Assembly: GCA_902631535.1 (NCBI GenBank)
Contig: CACOYX010000001.1
Location: forward strand, 1-64,000
Source of the DNA: an uncultured Pelagibacteraceae bacterium
GTDB lineage: Bacteria > Pseudomonadota > Alphaproteobacteria > Pelagibacterales > Pelagibacteraceae
Direction of reading: 5' to 3'
Length of the DNA stretch: 64,000 bases
Part shown: positions 51,657-62,241 of the stretch, in pieces
Numbering within the stretch: position 1 is the stretch's first letter
Layout: every line of letters starts with the position of its first letter
Notes under the pieces: model-generated
What the model was told of the DNA's origin: nothing
The model's input: the letters and a program-made list of their open reading frames with translations, nothing else
Databases searched by the model: none
Translations under genes and position numbers: made by a program

Positions 51657-52797
51657 ATTTTTATTAATCATAATTATTTTTCTCAGTTTGATTGTAAACT
51701 CAGCTGCTAACCCTAATTTACAAGCGAGAACAGGAATATTAATAGATTATCACTCGGATGAAATATTATTTGAATTAGATCCAGATGCTCAAATATACCC
51801 AGCCTCAATGACTAAAATAATGACTTCAATAGTCGCTTTTGACCTTATTAAGAAAGGCAAACTTTCACTAGATGATAATTTTACAGTTTCAGAAAATGCT
51901 TGGAGATTATCACAAGCTGGATACTCTTCCATGTTTATAATGATTAATGATCAAGTTAGTGTTGAAGATTTACTTAAAGGAATAATCATAGCCTCAGGAA
52001 ATGATGCGTGTGTGGCATTAGCTGAAGGTATCGCTGGTTCAGAAGAAAATTTTGCAGATATGATGAACGAAAAGGCAAGTGAGATTGGAATGACTTCTAC
52101 TAATTTTACAAATTCATCTGGCATAAATGACCCAGATAATACATCAACTGTAAGAGACATTGCATTGATGAGTAAACATTTAATTCAAAATTATCCAATT
52201 TTCTACGAATTATTTGCTGAAAAAACTTTTACCTGGGATAGAACTGGTGGTGAGCCTATTAAACAAGGTAATCGTAATCCACTATTGTATAAAAATGTTG
52301 GAGTAGATGGTGTGAAGACTGGTTACTTAGCGGTAGAAAAATATTCACTAGCAAGTTCTATGAAAAAAAACGATAGACGATTAATTGCTGTTGCATCAGG
52401 ATTTGAAACAAAAAATACACGTAGTACACAGTCTTTAAAAATACTCAACTGGGGTTTTAGAAACACAAATACCTTTGAGATATCAAAAAAAGGGGAAACG
52501 TTATTTGAACTAGATACGTGGTTAGGTAAAAAAAATAAAATTAAAGCTACAACAAAAGAAGATTACTATGTAACAATTAATAAAAAAGATATTCGTCATT
52601 TAACTGTTTCCTTAGAATATGAGGGTCCAGTAGAAGCTCCAATAGATAAAGGTACAATGATAGCAAATATTGTTGTGTCTAATAAAGATCAGGTTATAAA
52701 GAAATTACCTTTATATGCATCAGAAGATTTAAAAAAAGTTAACTTTTTTAAAAGCTTATTAACTTCTCTCAATTATTTGATTTGGGGAGATGTTTAA
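51649..52797 (+). CDS. D-alanyl-D-alanine carboxypeptidase (penicillin-binding protein 5/6 family)
   Basis: YPASMTKIMTSIVAFD (SxxK), ASGNDACVALAEGIAGS, GVDGVKTGY (KTG). Confidence 0.93.
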   Translation: MNKFLLIIIIFLSLIVNSAANPNLQARTGILIDYHSDEILFELDPDAQIYPASMTKIMTSIVAFDLIKKGKLSLDDNFTVSENAWRLSQAGYSSMFIMINDQVSVEDLLKGIIIASGNDACVALAEGIAGSEENFADMMNEKASEIGMTSTNFTNSSGINDPDNTSTVRDIALMSKHLIQNYPIFYELFAEKTFTWDRTGGEPIKQGNRNPLLYKNVGVDGVKTGYLAVEKYSLASSMKKNDRRLIAVASGFETKNTRSTQSLKILNWGFRNTNTFEISKKGETLFELDTWLGKKNKIKATTKEDYYVTINKKDIRHLTVSLEYEGPVEAPIDKGTMIANIVVSNKDQVIKKLPLYASEDLKKVNFFKSLLTSLNYLIWGDV

Positions 52798-53434
52798 AAA
52801 AAGACCTTTTTTTGTGGCATTTGAGGGCGTAGAGGGTAGCGGGAAATCTTTCCAAGCAAAAAAACTTTATAAAAATTTAAAAAAAAATAAAATAGATGTA
52901 ATTTTAACAAGAGAACCGGGCGGCACAAAGAGCTCTGAGTTAATAAGAAATTTAATTTTAAAAGACTATTTTGCAAAAGGAAGAAAGGAAAAATTTGATA
53001 AATACACAGATACTTTGTTATACTTAGCAGCTAGAAATGAACATATAAAAAATAAAATCAAACCTGCTATTTTAAAAAAAAAAGTTGTCATTTGTGATAG
53101 GTTTATCGACTCCACAATTGCGTATCAAGTTTATGGTAAAAAAGTTGATAAAAAATTTATTGATAACATCCATAAAAAAATACTCCAAGGTATAAGGCCT
53201 AACATTGTTTTCGTCTTAAAAGTTTCTGAAAAAACCTCAAAATCTCGATTAAAAAAAAGAAAAACTAAGAATCGTTATGACAATTTTAAACAATCTTTTT
53301 ATACAAAAGCTCAAAAATCTTTTATCAAAATTGCAAAAAACAAAAGAAATTATTTTATATTAGAGTCTTCATCAAATGATAACTCTCTACAAAAAAAAAT
53401 TTTTAATATAATGAAAAGATATTTAAATATTTAA
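52790..53434 (+). CDS. tmk: Thymidylate kinase
   Basis: VAFEGVEGSGKSFQAK, LTREPGGTKSSE, CDRFIDSTIAYQ. Confidence 0.94.
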   Translation: MFKKRPFFVAFEGVEGSGKSFQAKKLYKNLKKNKIDVILTREPGGTKSSELIRNLILKDYFAKGRKEKFDKYTDTLLYLAARNEHIKNKIKPAILKKKVVICDRFIDSTIAYQVYGKKVDKKFIDNIHKKILQGIRPNIVFVLKVSEKTSKSRLKKRKTKNRYDNFKQSFYTKAQKSFIKIAKNKRNYFILESSSNDNSLQKKIFNIMKRYLNI

Positions 53435-54369
53435 TGAATTACCCATTTTTTTTTGACTCTAAAAATACCCTAAATTTAATTGGTTTAGAAACTGACCTAA
53501 AATTTTTATTAAGTCTTTACTCTAAAAAAAAATTACCTAAGGTTTTGATGTTAACTGGTGACAAAGGTTCTGGTAAATCGACATTAATAAATCATTTTCT
53601 TTACTCAATTTTTGACTCCCATAATTACAATACAAAATCTTTGGTTTTGTGCGAATCATCAAATTTTTTAAAACAATTTAAGAATGATATTTTCCCAAAT
53701 ATTATTTATATAAATGGATCTAATTTTAAATCAGTAAAAGTTGACGATATTAGAGAATTAAAGAAAAAAATATTTCAATCATCTATTTTAAATAATGATA
53801 GATTTATAATTTTAAATGATATTGAAATTTTTAATAAAAACAGTCTTAATGCTCTACTTAAGATAATTGAAGAACCCACAAAAAATAACTATTTTTTTTT
53901 AATAAACAATAAGTCAAAACCAATTCTAGAAACTATTAAATCAAGATCATTAGAAATAAAAATTATTTTAAATGAAAGTAAAAGAGTTAAAATAATAGAA
54001 AATTTATTAAAAACTTTTAAACAGGAGCAGGTTTTAGACCCTAAATCCTCTCAATTATCACCTGGAAATTTTATTAAATTTAATTATTTATGTCGTGAAT
54101 ATAAAATTGACATCTTAAATAAACTTAAAGTAAATCTTCCAATATTATTAAATTTATATAAGAAAAATAAAGATATTTTATTTATAAATTTAGTTTTTTT
54201 TGTTGTTGATTATTACTTTAATTATTTGAGTAAAAAAAAGACTTTGAGAAATGATAAAATTTATGAAATTAAAACTTTTATATTCAATAATTTAAATAAA
54301 TTTATTTTGTATAATATAAGTCAAAGCTCTTTACTAAATGCTATGAATGAAAAATTAAATTATGAGTAA
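53434..54369 (+). CDS. holB: DNA polymerase III delta' subunit
   Basis: [55 protein letters not shown], located between tmk and metG. Confidence 0.85.
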   Translation: MNYPFFFDSKNTLNLIGLETDLKFLLSLYSKKKLPKVLMLTGDKGSGKSTLINHFLYSIFDSHNYNTKSLVLCESSNFLKQFKNDIFPNIIYINGSNFKSVKVDDIRELKKKIFQSSILNNDRFIILNDIEIFNKNSLNALLKIIEEPTKNNYFFLINNKSKPILETIKSRSLEIKIILNESKRVKIIENLLKTFKQEQVLDPKSSQLSPGNFIKFNYLCREYKIDILNKLKVNLPILLNLYKKNKDILFINLVFFVVDYYFNYLSKKKTLRNDKIYEIKTFIFNNLNKFILYNISQSSLLNAMNEKLNYE

Positions 54370-55903
54370 GAATTTCTATATTACTACTCCTATATACTAT
54401 CCATCTGGGAAACCTCATATGGGCCATGCCTATTCTAGCATTGTTGCAGATATATTTGCTCGATTTAAAAGACTAGAAAGTTATAATGTTTTATTCCTGA
54501 CAGGTACTGATGAACATGGTCAGAAAATTCAAAAAGAAGCTGAAAAAAATAAAAAAGACCCTAAAATTTTTTGTGATGAACTTTCAGAAACTTTTAGATT
54601 ATTAACGAAATCTTTAAACTTATCGAACGATGATTTTATAAGAACAACAGAAAAAAGACATCACCTATCAGTAATTGAAATATGGAATAGACTTGTTAAT
54701 TCTGGTGATATTTATTTAGATAAATATAGCGGCTGGTACTCAGTTTCAGACGAAGCATTTTATGATGAAGATGAAATAGAAGATAAAAATGATGGCAAAA
54801 TATCTAAATCTTCTGGTTCTGCAGTTGAGTGGGTTGAGGAAGAGTCATATTTTTTCAAATTATCTTCTTGGTCAAAAAAACTTTTAGAATTTTATAAAAA
54901 AAATCCAAATTTTATTCTTCCTTTATCTAGAAGAAATGAAGTTATTAAATTTGTTGAAAAAGGATTAAAGGATTTATCTATAAGCAGAACATCTTTTACA
55001 TGGGGTATACCAGTGCCAAAAAATGAAAACCACATAATTTATGTGTGGTTAGATGCATTAACAAATTATATTAGTGCTCTAAACTTTCCTAATACACATG
55101 ACAAAAAATATAAAGATTTTTGGCCTGCTGATGTGCATGTGATAGGAAAAGATATTTTAAGGTTTCATGCTGTATTTTGGCCGGCTTTTTTGTTAGCAGC
55201 AAAATTACCTGTACCTAAAAAAGTTTTTGGACATGGGTGGATACTTTCCGATGAAAAAAAAATGTCAAAATCATTAGGAAATATTTTAGACCCATTAGAA
55301 ATTATTGAAAAATATGGAATTGACCAATTACGATATTACTTAGTGAAAGAAGTCTCTCTTGGTAACGATGGATCGATTTCATTAGAAAATTTAAAAAATT
55401 GTGTTAACAATGATTTAGCAAACAATTATGGAAATTTATGCCAAAGAGTTTTTTCTTTTATAAAAAAAAACTGTGATAATAAGATACCGTTCAGCACAAA
55501 GTTAGACAACATTGACAAAAAACTTTTAAATAATTTAAAAGATAGTTTACCGAAACTTATATCATTAATGAATAATCAAGAATTAAATGAATACATAAAA
55601 AAAGTCGTAAGTTTTTCTTTTGATGCTAATAAATATTTTAATGACTCTGAGCCATGGGCGGTAAAAAAAAATGACCCAGAAAGAATGAATGCCATATTAT
55701 TTACTATTGTAGAACAAATAAAAAACATTAGTATATTGCTTAATCCTATAATTCCCAATGCCACAAACAAAGTACTTACTATGATTAATTTACCGGTTGA
55801 AAACATAAAAATTGACACAATTAAAGATGACAATATTTTAAACAATCAAAAGGAAATAGGTAATTTAGAAATATTATTTAACAAAATTGAAGATGATAAT
55901 TGA
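54362..55903 (+). CDS. metG: Methionyl-tRNA synthetase
   Basis: YYPSGKPHMGHAYS, GTDEHGQKIQ, KKMSKSLGNILDP. Confidence 0.96.
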   Translation: MSKNFYITTPIYYPSGKPHMGHAYSSIVADIFARFKRLESYNVLFLTGTDEHGQKIQKEAEKNKKDPKIFCDELSETFRLLTKSLNLSNDDFIRTTEKRHHLSVIEIWNRLVNSGDIYLDKYSGWYSVSDEAFYDEDEIEDKNDGKISKSSGSAVEWVEEESYFFKLSSWSKKLLEFYKKNPNFILPLSRRNEVIKFVEKGLKDLSISRTSFTWGIPVPKNENHIIYVWLDALTNYISALNFPNTHDKKYKDFWPADVHVIGKDILRFHAVFWPAFLLAAKLPVPKKVFGHGWILSDEKKMSKSLGNILDPLEIIEKYGIDQLRYYLVKEVSLGNDGSISLENLKNCVNNDLANNYGNLCQRVFSFIKKNCDNKIPFSTKLDNIDKKLLNNLKDSLPKLISLMNNQELNEYIKKVVSFSFDANKYFNDSEPWAVKKNDPERMNAILFTIVEQIKNISILLNPIIPNATNKVLTMINLPVENIKIDTIKDDNILNNQKEIGNLEILFNKIEDDN

Positions 55904-56669
55904 TTCACACTGTCACTTAAATTATGAACCTATGTCTCTATCTCTTAAGGAAACTATAGATAGGGCAAATAAAGATGGTGTAAAATATTTACTTACTATC
56001 TCAACAGAGGATAAAAGTTATAAAAAGATACTAAACATTGTATCAAAAAACGAATGTGTTTATGGCTCTTATGGAATTCATCCGCATGAGGCCAAGAATC
56101 ACAAAACTATTAAATCTGAAGATATAATAAAAAAAACTAAACTTAATAAAAAAATCATTGGAATAGGTGAGAGTGGTCTTGATTTTTATTACAATCATTC
56201 TGATAAAAAGGATCAAATTAAATGTTTTGAAGAACACATAACTGCTTCACAAGAAACCCAGCTTCCACTAATTGTACACACAAGAAATGCTGAAATTGAA
56301 ACTTTAGAAATACTTAAAAATAGATTAAATGAAAAAAATTTTAAAATTTTAATACATTGTTTTACTGGATCAAAAGAATTTGCATTCAAGTTACTAGATT
56401 TGGGTAGCTATATTTCAGCAAGTGGAGTTGTTACTTTTAAAAAATCAATTGATTTAGCTAATATATTTAAAGAAATGCCAAATAATAAAATTTTGGTAGA
56501 AACAGACTCACCTTATTTAGCACCAGTTCCACTAAGAGGAAAACCAAATGAACCGAGCTATATTATTCATACAGTAAAGTTTTTATCTAAATTAAAGAAT
56601 CTTTCTTATGAGGAATTTTCAAATATAACTACCAAAAATTTTTTCAATTTATTTGGTGAACTAAATTGA
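55887..56669 (+). CDS. TatD family hydrolase
   Basis: IDSHCHLNYE, GIHPHEAKN, IGESGLDFYY, LVETDSPYLAPVP. Confidence 0.94.
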   Translation: MKMIIDSHCHLNYEPMSLSLKETIDRANKDGVKYLLTISTEDKSYKKILNIVSKNECVYGSYGIHPHEAKNHKTIKSEDIIKKTKLNKKIIGIGESGLDFYYNHSDKKDQIKCFEEHITASQETQLPLIVHTRNAEIETLEILKNRLNEKNFKILIHCFTGSKEFAFKLLDLGSYISASGVVTFKKSIDLANIFKEMPNNKILVETDSPYLAPVPLRGKPNEPSYIIHTVKFLSKLKNLSYEEFSNITTKNFFNLFGELN

Positions 56670-57433
56670 AAAATAAATTTACTATACTTGGATGTGGTAG
56701 TTCTCTCGGTTCACCCTGGATAACTAGTTATTCAGCGAAACTAAAAAAAAATTCTAAAAATATAAGAACTAGATGCTGTGCACATATTCAAAAAGGCGAC
56801 CTATCAATTCTAATTGACACCTCACCAGATATAAAAAATCAATTTTTAAAAAATAAGATTAAAACTTTAGATGCTATAGTTTACACTCATGAACATGCTG
56901 ATCAAACAACAGGTATTTTTGAGATGAGACCTTTTTTTTGGAAAAACAAAAAAAAAATTCCAATTTATGGATCTTTGAGAACTATAAATGAACTAAAAGA
57001 CAAATATGCTTTTTGTTTCAAACAAAAACATGGATATAAACCAATCATGAAAGCTAACATTATAAAAAAGAAATTTAAAATTATTAATAAAAATTTTAAA
57101 ATTGATATTGAACCTTTTGAAGTTACACATGGAATGATCCAAGCTACAGGCTATTTATTCGATAAAATAGCTTATATCAGTGACTGTAACTACATTAATA
57201 AAAAAGTTACAAAAAAGTTGATGAATTTAAATTTTTTGATTATTGACTGTTTAAGAAAAAATAAGCATCCATCACATTTTAATTATGATGATGCTATTAA
57301 TTTTGCAAAAATTATTAAACCAAAGAAAACAATATTAACTAACCTACATGTTGATTTAGATTATTTTGATCTTAAAAAAAAATTACCCAAAAATATAATT
57401 CCTGCTTTTGATGGTTTAAGTTTTAAATTTTAA
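56666..57433 (+). CDS. MBL-fold metallohydrolase (PhnP-like)
   Basis: LGCGSSLGSPW, YTHEHADQTTGI, AYISDCNYI. Confidence 0.85.
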   Translation: MKNKFTILGCGSSLGSPWITSYSAKLKKNSKNIRTRCCAHIQKGDLSILIDTSPDIKNQFLKNKIKTLDAIVYTHEHADQTTGIFEMRPFFWKNKKKIPIYGSLRTINELKDKYAFCFKQKHGYKPIMKANIIKKKFKIINKNFKIDIEPFEVTHGMIQATGYLFDKIAYISDCNYINKKVTKKLMNLNFLIIDCLRKNKHPSHFNYDDAINFAKIIKPKKTILTNLHVDLDYFDLKKKLPKNIIPAFDGLSFKF

Positions 57434-57966
57434 ATTAATTTTTCAATTAATTTAATGAATTTTTTTGATGTGGGTTTCGTAAATGATGCAAAAGTATCTA
57501 CTACTTTTCCATTTTTATCGATAATAATTTTATGAAAGTTCCATTTAGGTATAGCACTAATCCCGTAATCATCTTTTGCCCATTTATAAAATGGATGAGA
57601 ATTTGCTCCAATAACATTAATCTTTTCAGTCATAGGAAATGTAATACCAAAATTGGTCTGACAAAAATCTTTTATTTGATCATTTGAACCAGGCTCTTGT
57701 TTAAAGTTATTAGTGGGAATTCCTATCACTACTAAATTTTTATCCTTGTAGTTATTATAGAGTGATTGAAGGTCTTCATATTGAGGGGTATATCCACATC
57801 TACTCGCCACATTAACAATTACAATTACTTTATCTTTATAGTCACTTAGTTTTATCTGACCACCATCTAAACTATCGAATTTATAATCGTAAGCTACTCC
57901 AGAATTACCAAATACTGATTTATTAAAAAAACTAAGCATAAATAAGATTATTAAAAATTTCTTCAT
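57430..57966 (-). CDS. Glutathione peroxidase family protein
   Basis: IVNVASRCGYTPQYEDLQSLYNNYKDKNLVVIGIPTNNFKQEPGSNDQIKDFC, KWNFHKIIIDKNG. Confidence 0.93.
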   Translation of the reverse strand: MKKFLIILFMLSFFNKSVFGNSGVAYDYKFDSLDGGQIKLSDYKDKVIVIVNVASRCGYTPQYEDLQSLYNNYKDKNLVVIGIPTNNFKQEPGSNDQIKDFCQTNFGITFPMTEKINVIGANSHPFYKWAKDDYGISAIPKWNFHKIIIDKNGKVVDTFASFTKPTSKKFIKLIEKLI

Positions 57967-58364
57967 AATTTCAATGCTTTGATTACTGCATCAAAAGGTA
58001 AAAATATACAATTATATTTATTAAAATTGTCGCTATTAAAAAGTTCATTAAAATCAGCAAATTTTTTAGGAATCTTAAACTCTTTATTTTTAGAAATATT
58101 TTTTAAATTTCCAAATTCATCTTTAATAGTTTGAATATTAAATTTTTTGATTTTTTTTGATAATAAACTAGCTGAAGCCTCACAATATATACAGGACTCA
58201 GTCTCATATTTCATAGACAATATTTTCTTTTTTAATACTATTAGTTCTAATGTTATTTTATCTCCACATAATTTATTCTTTAACGATATTTTATGAGAAT
58301 ATTCATTATTTAATCCCACATTTGATGTATTCGAAGCAATTCTAATAATTTTTTTGCTTATCAT
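57963..58364 (-). CDS. Iron-sulfur cluster scaffold protein (SufU/NifU N-terminal-like)
   Basis: NKLCGDKITLEL, ESCIYCEASASLLSKKI, YNCIFLPFDAVIKAL (three Cys positions). Confidence 0.75.
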   Translation of the reverse strand: MISKKIIRIASNTSNVGLNNEYSHKISLKNKLCGDKITLELIVLKKKILSMKYETESCIYCEASASLLSKKIKKFNIQTIKDEFGNLKNISKNKEFKIPKKFADFNELFNSDNFNKYNCIFLPFDAVIKALKL

Positions 58365-59533
58365 TTTTTTGAGAATAACAATAATAAAACATATCCAAAA
58401 ACAGTTGAAAGTAACGAACCTGCCAGTACACCAATTTTTACACCGTCGATATATTGCATGTCATTCGCAAAAGCTAAATTTCCAACAAATAAACTCATTG
58501 TAAAACCAATTCCTGTTAAGATTGAAACTGCATAAAAGGCTGGCCAAGTGGAATTATTTGGTTTGTCTGCAATTTTAAGTTTTACAGATATATAAGATAA
58601 AACAAAAACACCAATTTGTTTTCCAAAAAATAAACCTAAAACAATCCCCAGTGGAACTGGATTTAAAAGAGTAGCAAAAGTTAAACCTTCTAAAGAGACA
58701 CCAGCATTTGCAAATGCAAAAATAGGCATTATTCCAAAACCCACATAAGGAGAAAGACCATGTTCTAATTTCAATAATAAAGAATTTTTGTTAACTTTTG
58801 TATTGTGAGGAATTGTTAAAGCTAAAAGAACACCTGCAATCGTTGCATGAATACCAGATTGGTGAGTAAAGTCCCATAAAAAAATTCCAATTATTAAATA
58901 TGGTAAAAAGTTATTAATTTTAAATTTATTCAATCCAATTAAAACTATTACAGATAAGAACATTAAAACTAAGTAAATAGATTGAATATTTCCAGAATAA
59001 AAGAAAGCTATAATTACTATTGCACCTAGATCATCTATAATTGCTAAGGCGGTTAAAAAAACTTTTAAAGAAATAGGAACTCTTTTTCCTAATAAAGATA
59101 AAACACCTAAAGAAAAAGCAATATCAGTTGCTGATGGAATGGCCCATCCATTTAAAGTTGTACTATCTGAGTAATTAATAAATATATAAAATAGAGCAGG
59201 AACTAACATGCCTCCTACAGCGCCTATTATTGGCAATAAAGCCTGCTTAGGATTTGACAACTCACCTTGTAAAAATTCTCTTTTAATTTCTAGGGAGACA
59301 AAAAAGAAGAAAATTGCCATCAAAACATCGTTGATCCAATGTAAAACACTTAATTTAAGTCCGAAACTATCAGTTCCGAGCGTTACGTATTTTTTTAAAA
59401 TTGAAAAATATTCATCACTATATGATCCATTACTTATTATTAATGCTAATATCGCTGCTATCAAAAGCATAATTCCAGATGAGGCTTCTAATTTAAAAAA
59501 CTCTCTAAATGGTTTAGTTAAACGGTGGATCAT
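58361..59533 (-). CDS. nhaA: Na+/H+ antiporter NhaA
   Basis: WAIPSATDIAFSLGVLSLLGKRVP, DDLGAIVIIA, FANAGVSL. Confidence 0.96.
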   Translation of the reverse strand: MIHRLTKPFREFFKLEASSGIMLLIAAILALIISNGSYSDEYFSILKKYVTLGTDSFGLKLSVLHWINDVLMAIFFFFVSLEIKREFLQGELSNPKQALLPIIGAVGGMLVPALFYIFINYSDSTTLNGWAIPSATDIAFSLGVLSLLGKRVPISLKVFLTALAIIDDLGAIVIIAFFYSGNIQSIYLVLMFLSVIVLIGLNKFKINNFLPYLIIGIFLWDFTHQSGIHATIAGVLLALTIPHNTKVNKNSLLLKLEHGLSPYVGFGIMPIFAFANAGVSLEGLTFATLLNPVPLGIVLGLFFGKQIGVFVLSYISVKLKIADKPNNSTWPAFYAVSILTGIGFTMSLFVGNLAFANDMQYIDGVKIGVLAGSLLSTVFGYVLLLLFSKK

Positions 59534-59606
59534 AGTTACTATTTACTTGTATAGCGGTTATCTTTCAATTGCCAAAAAGACATAATTAACCTATAAAAAA
59601 GACGAT

Positions 59607-59683
<77 letters not shown>

Positions 59684-59692
59684 TAAAAAAAC

Positions 59693-59977
59693 ATGAAAAA
59701 AGCTAAAATTTACATACCCTCTAAAACTGCCATGCAATCGGGTAGGGGCAAGCTTAAAAAATGGGTTTTGGAATTCGAAACAAAAGATCCATCTATTAAC
59801 CCTCTTATGGGTTGGGAAACCTCTTCAGATACCTTAGAAGAAGTTATTCTGAAATTTTCCACAAAAGAACAAGCCATAGAATATGCAAAAAAGAATAATA
59901 TTTCATTCAAAGTAATTGAACCAAAGAAGAAAGAATTTGTGATAAAATCTTATGCTGACAATTTTCTTAAAAATTAA
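59693..59977 (+). CDS. NDUFS4-like complex I accessory subunit (ETC complex I subunit family)
   Basis: [26 protein letters not shown]...[11 protein letters not shown]...[14 protein letters not shown]. Confidence 0.88.
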   Translation: MKKAKIYIPSKTAMQSGRGKLKKWVLEFETKDPSINPLMGWETSSDTLEEVILKFSTKEQAIEYAKKNNISFKVIEPKKKEFVIKSYADNFLKN

Positions 59978-59979
59978 TT

Positions 59980-60984
59980 ATGTGGCGTAGTTATTTTACC
60001 GAAAAAAAATGGTTACTTTGGTCGTGGGGCGGTTTTGCTTTTATTATTTTATCTCTTTTAGCTCAAACTTATATCGATGTTAAAATAAACGAATGGTATA
60101 AGGGTTTTTACGATCTTTTACAAAAAGCACCAGAGAGAGAATTATCTGAATTTTATGACGGGATAGCTTTATTTATGAAATTAGCTATTCCATATGTAAT
60201 TATTTATACAATAACAAATTACTTTACAAGAATATGGGCTTTTAGGTGGAGAGAAGCAATGACCTTTTCTTATATGCCTTATTGGCGTGCTGTTGATGCA
60301 AAAGTAGAAGGGGCTTCTCAACGTATACAAGAAGATGCAATGAATTTCGCTAAAATTGTAGAAAGTTTAGGTTTACAAATAGTTAGAGCAATTATGCTTC
60401 TTATTGCTTTTCTTCCAATTCTTTGGGGGCTTTCATCTAATGTTGTAATTCCATTTTTTAAAGATATTACAGGATCATTAGTTTGGGTTTCTTTGGTAGC
60501 TAGTTTAGGTGGTCTAGTGGTTAGTTGGATAGTTGGAATAAAACTTCCTGGTCTTGAATATAATAATCAAAAAGTTGAAGCAGCTTTTAGGAAAGAGCTA
60601 GTTTATGGAGAAGATGATAGAAAAAACTACGCTCAAGCGCCAACAATACTTCAATTATTTACAGGTATAAAATTCAATTATCATAGGCTTTTTTTGCATT
60701 ATGGATATTTTGATCTTTGGATAATTATGTATAACCAAACTATGATTATTGTACCTTATCTCTTAATGGGTCCAGGCTTATTTACTGGAGCAATGACATT
60801 AGGTGTCTTAATTCAGACCTCAAGTGCTTTTAGAGAAGTGCAAAGTAGTTTTTCACTATTTTTACAAAACTGGACTAGAATTACTGAATTAAGATCAATC
60901 CATAAACGTTTAATGGAATTTGAAGAAGCTATTAACTTTAAAAATAAGTTGAGAAAACCTAGGAAATCTGATGTAAGAGCTTAA
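59980..60984 (+). CDS. SbmA/BacA family peptide transporter
   Basis: NEWYKGFYDLLQ, WRAVDAKVEGASQRIQEDAMNFAKIVESLG, GVLIQTSSAFREVQSSFSLFLQNWTRITELRS. Confidence 0.88.
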   Translation: MWRSYFTEKKWLLWSWGGFAFIILSLLAQTYIDVKINEWYKGFYDLLQKAPERELSEFYDGIALFMKLAIPYVIIYTITNYFTRIWAFRWREAMTFSYMPYWRAVDAKVEGASQRIQEDAMNFAKIVESLGLQIVRAIMLLIAFLPILWGLSSNVVIPFFKDITGSLVWVSLVASLGGLVVSWIVGIKLPGLEYNNQKVEAAFRKELVYGEDDRKNYAQAPTILQLFTGIKFNYHRLFLHYGYFDLWIIMYNQTMIIVPYLLMGPGLFTGAMTLGVLIQTSSAFREVQSSFSLFLQNWTRITELRSIHKRLMEFEEAINFKNKLRKPRKSDVRA

Positions 60985-61883
60985 TGGAGCTCTACTTAAA
61001 ACTCATTGATGTAATTGCCCCTGTTTTTTTTGTGATTGGTATTGGTTATTACCTTGGAAGAAAAAATCCAGAAATTAACACTGATTTTATAACTACATTT
61101 GCAGGTAACGTAGGCACTCCTGCAATGATTTTCTACACAATAACAACTACTGGAGTCACTTTAAGTGTTTTTACTGAATACTTTATTTATGCACTAATTA
61201 TAATTGGAGGTTTTTCTCTTGTAGGTATTATATTTCTTATATTACTTAAAAAAGATTTTATAAGTGAATTGCCACCATTAATTTTACCCAATACTGGAAA
61301 TATGGGTATACCTATTTGTTTATTTGCTTATGGAACAGCTGGGCTAGGGGTCGCTTCCGCTATAGCATCAGTAATTATTCTTCTTCACTTTACACTTGGA
61401 GTTTTATTAGCAAAAAAAAGCTTTTCATTTAAAATATTAATTAAGAATATGCCAATTTACGGAATAATTGTTTCAGTCATATTTTTATATTTCGAATGGG
61501 ATGTTCCTGGATATTTAGAAAACACAACATTTTTACTTACATACGCTACTATATTTTTAGTTTTAATGTCTTTAGGTATTGCTTTATCAAGATTAAAAGT
61601 AGTGTCTTGGACCCATGCATCAATTCTTGGAGCGGTTAGAGTAATTATAGGACCTTTAATAGGATTCGGATTAATCAAATTTCTTAATTTAAACGGTTTT
61701 GCAGCCGGTGTTCTTCTCATTCAATCTTGCATGCCAAGCGCTGTTTTAACCTATTTGGTGGGTTCAATGTATTCAGAGAGAAAGGTAGTTGATAGCATTG
61801 CTAGTGTTATCGTAACGTCTACTGTTATGTCATTTATCACCATTCCAATTGTAGTTTATTATAGTCTTAAATATTTTCAATAA
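60984..61883 (+). CDS. AEC (auxin efflux carrier) family permease
   Basis: FVIGIGYYLGRKNPEIN, LPNTGNMGIPICLFAYG, LLIQSCMPSAVLTYLVGSMY. Confidence 0.88.
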   Translation: MELYLKLIDVIAPVFFVIGIGYYLGRKNPEINTDFITTFAGNVGTPAMIFYTITTTGVTLSVFTEYFIYALIIIGGFSLVGIIFLILLKKDFISELPPLILPNTGNMGIPICLFAYGTAGLGVASAIASVIILLHFTLGVLLAKKSFSFKILIKNMPIYGIIVSVIFLYFEWDVPGYLENTTFLLTYATIFLVLMSLGIALSRLKVVSWTHASILGAVRVIIGPLIGFGLIKFLNLNGFAAGVLLIQSCMPSAVLTYLVGSMYSERKVVDSIASVIVTSTVMSFITIPIVVYYSLKYFQ

Positions 61884-61987
61884 ATACAGTTATTTACATT
61901 ATATTGTTAAAGTAATTTATAATCTAATAGGTAAGTATTACTTATATATATAATAAAAAATGTAAATAAACATTGTGAAATAAAGCT

Positions 61988-62241
61988 TATTTTAGCTAAA
62001 AAAAAAGAAAAAAAGATTTCAAGAGTTGCTAAAATTAATGTTTTACAAGAAAAACACCTAAATATTCAGAATCGAAAGGCTAAAATCCAGCAAAATAGGG
62101 TGTTTTAGACTACTCTAAAATAGGCTATAATCAATAATTCTTCAAGCATTGCGTGTACTGAATATAGCGTTTAAACGGCCGTAGAGGGTGTTTTTTTTGC
62201 AATCATTGATTTTAGAGTACAACTGACTGATGTGTGGATAA
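61988..62241. repeat. Intergenic cluster of CTAAAA/TTTTAG words, palindromes and a DnaA box
   Basis: TTTTAG/CTAAAA at 61990, 61996, 62029, 62080, 62103, 62115, 62210; consensus DnaA box TGTGGATAA at 62233-62241. Confidence 0.5.

Noticed and set aside
61886-61914. Possible chromosomal dif site around TTACATTATATTGTTAAAG
   Set aside because: Only the right half vaguely matches the XerD arm; no matching left arm.
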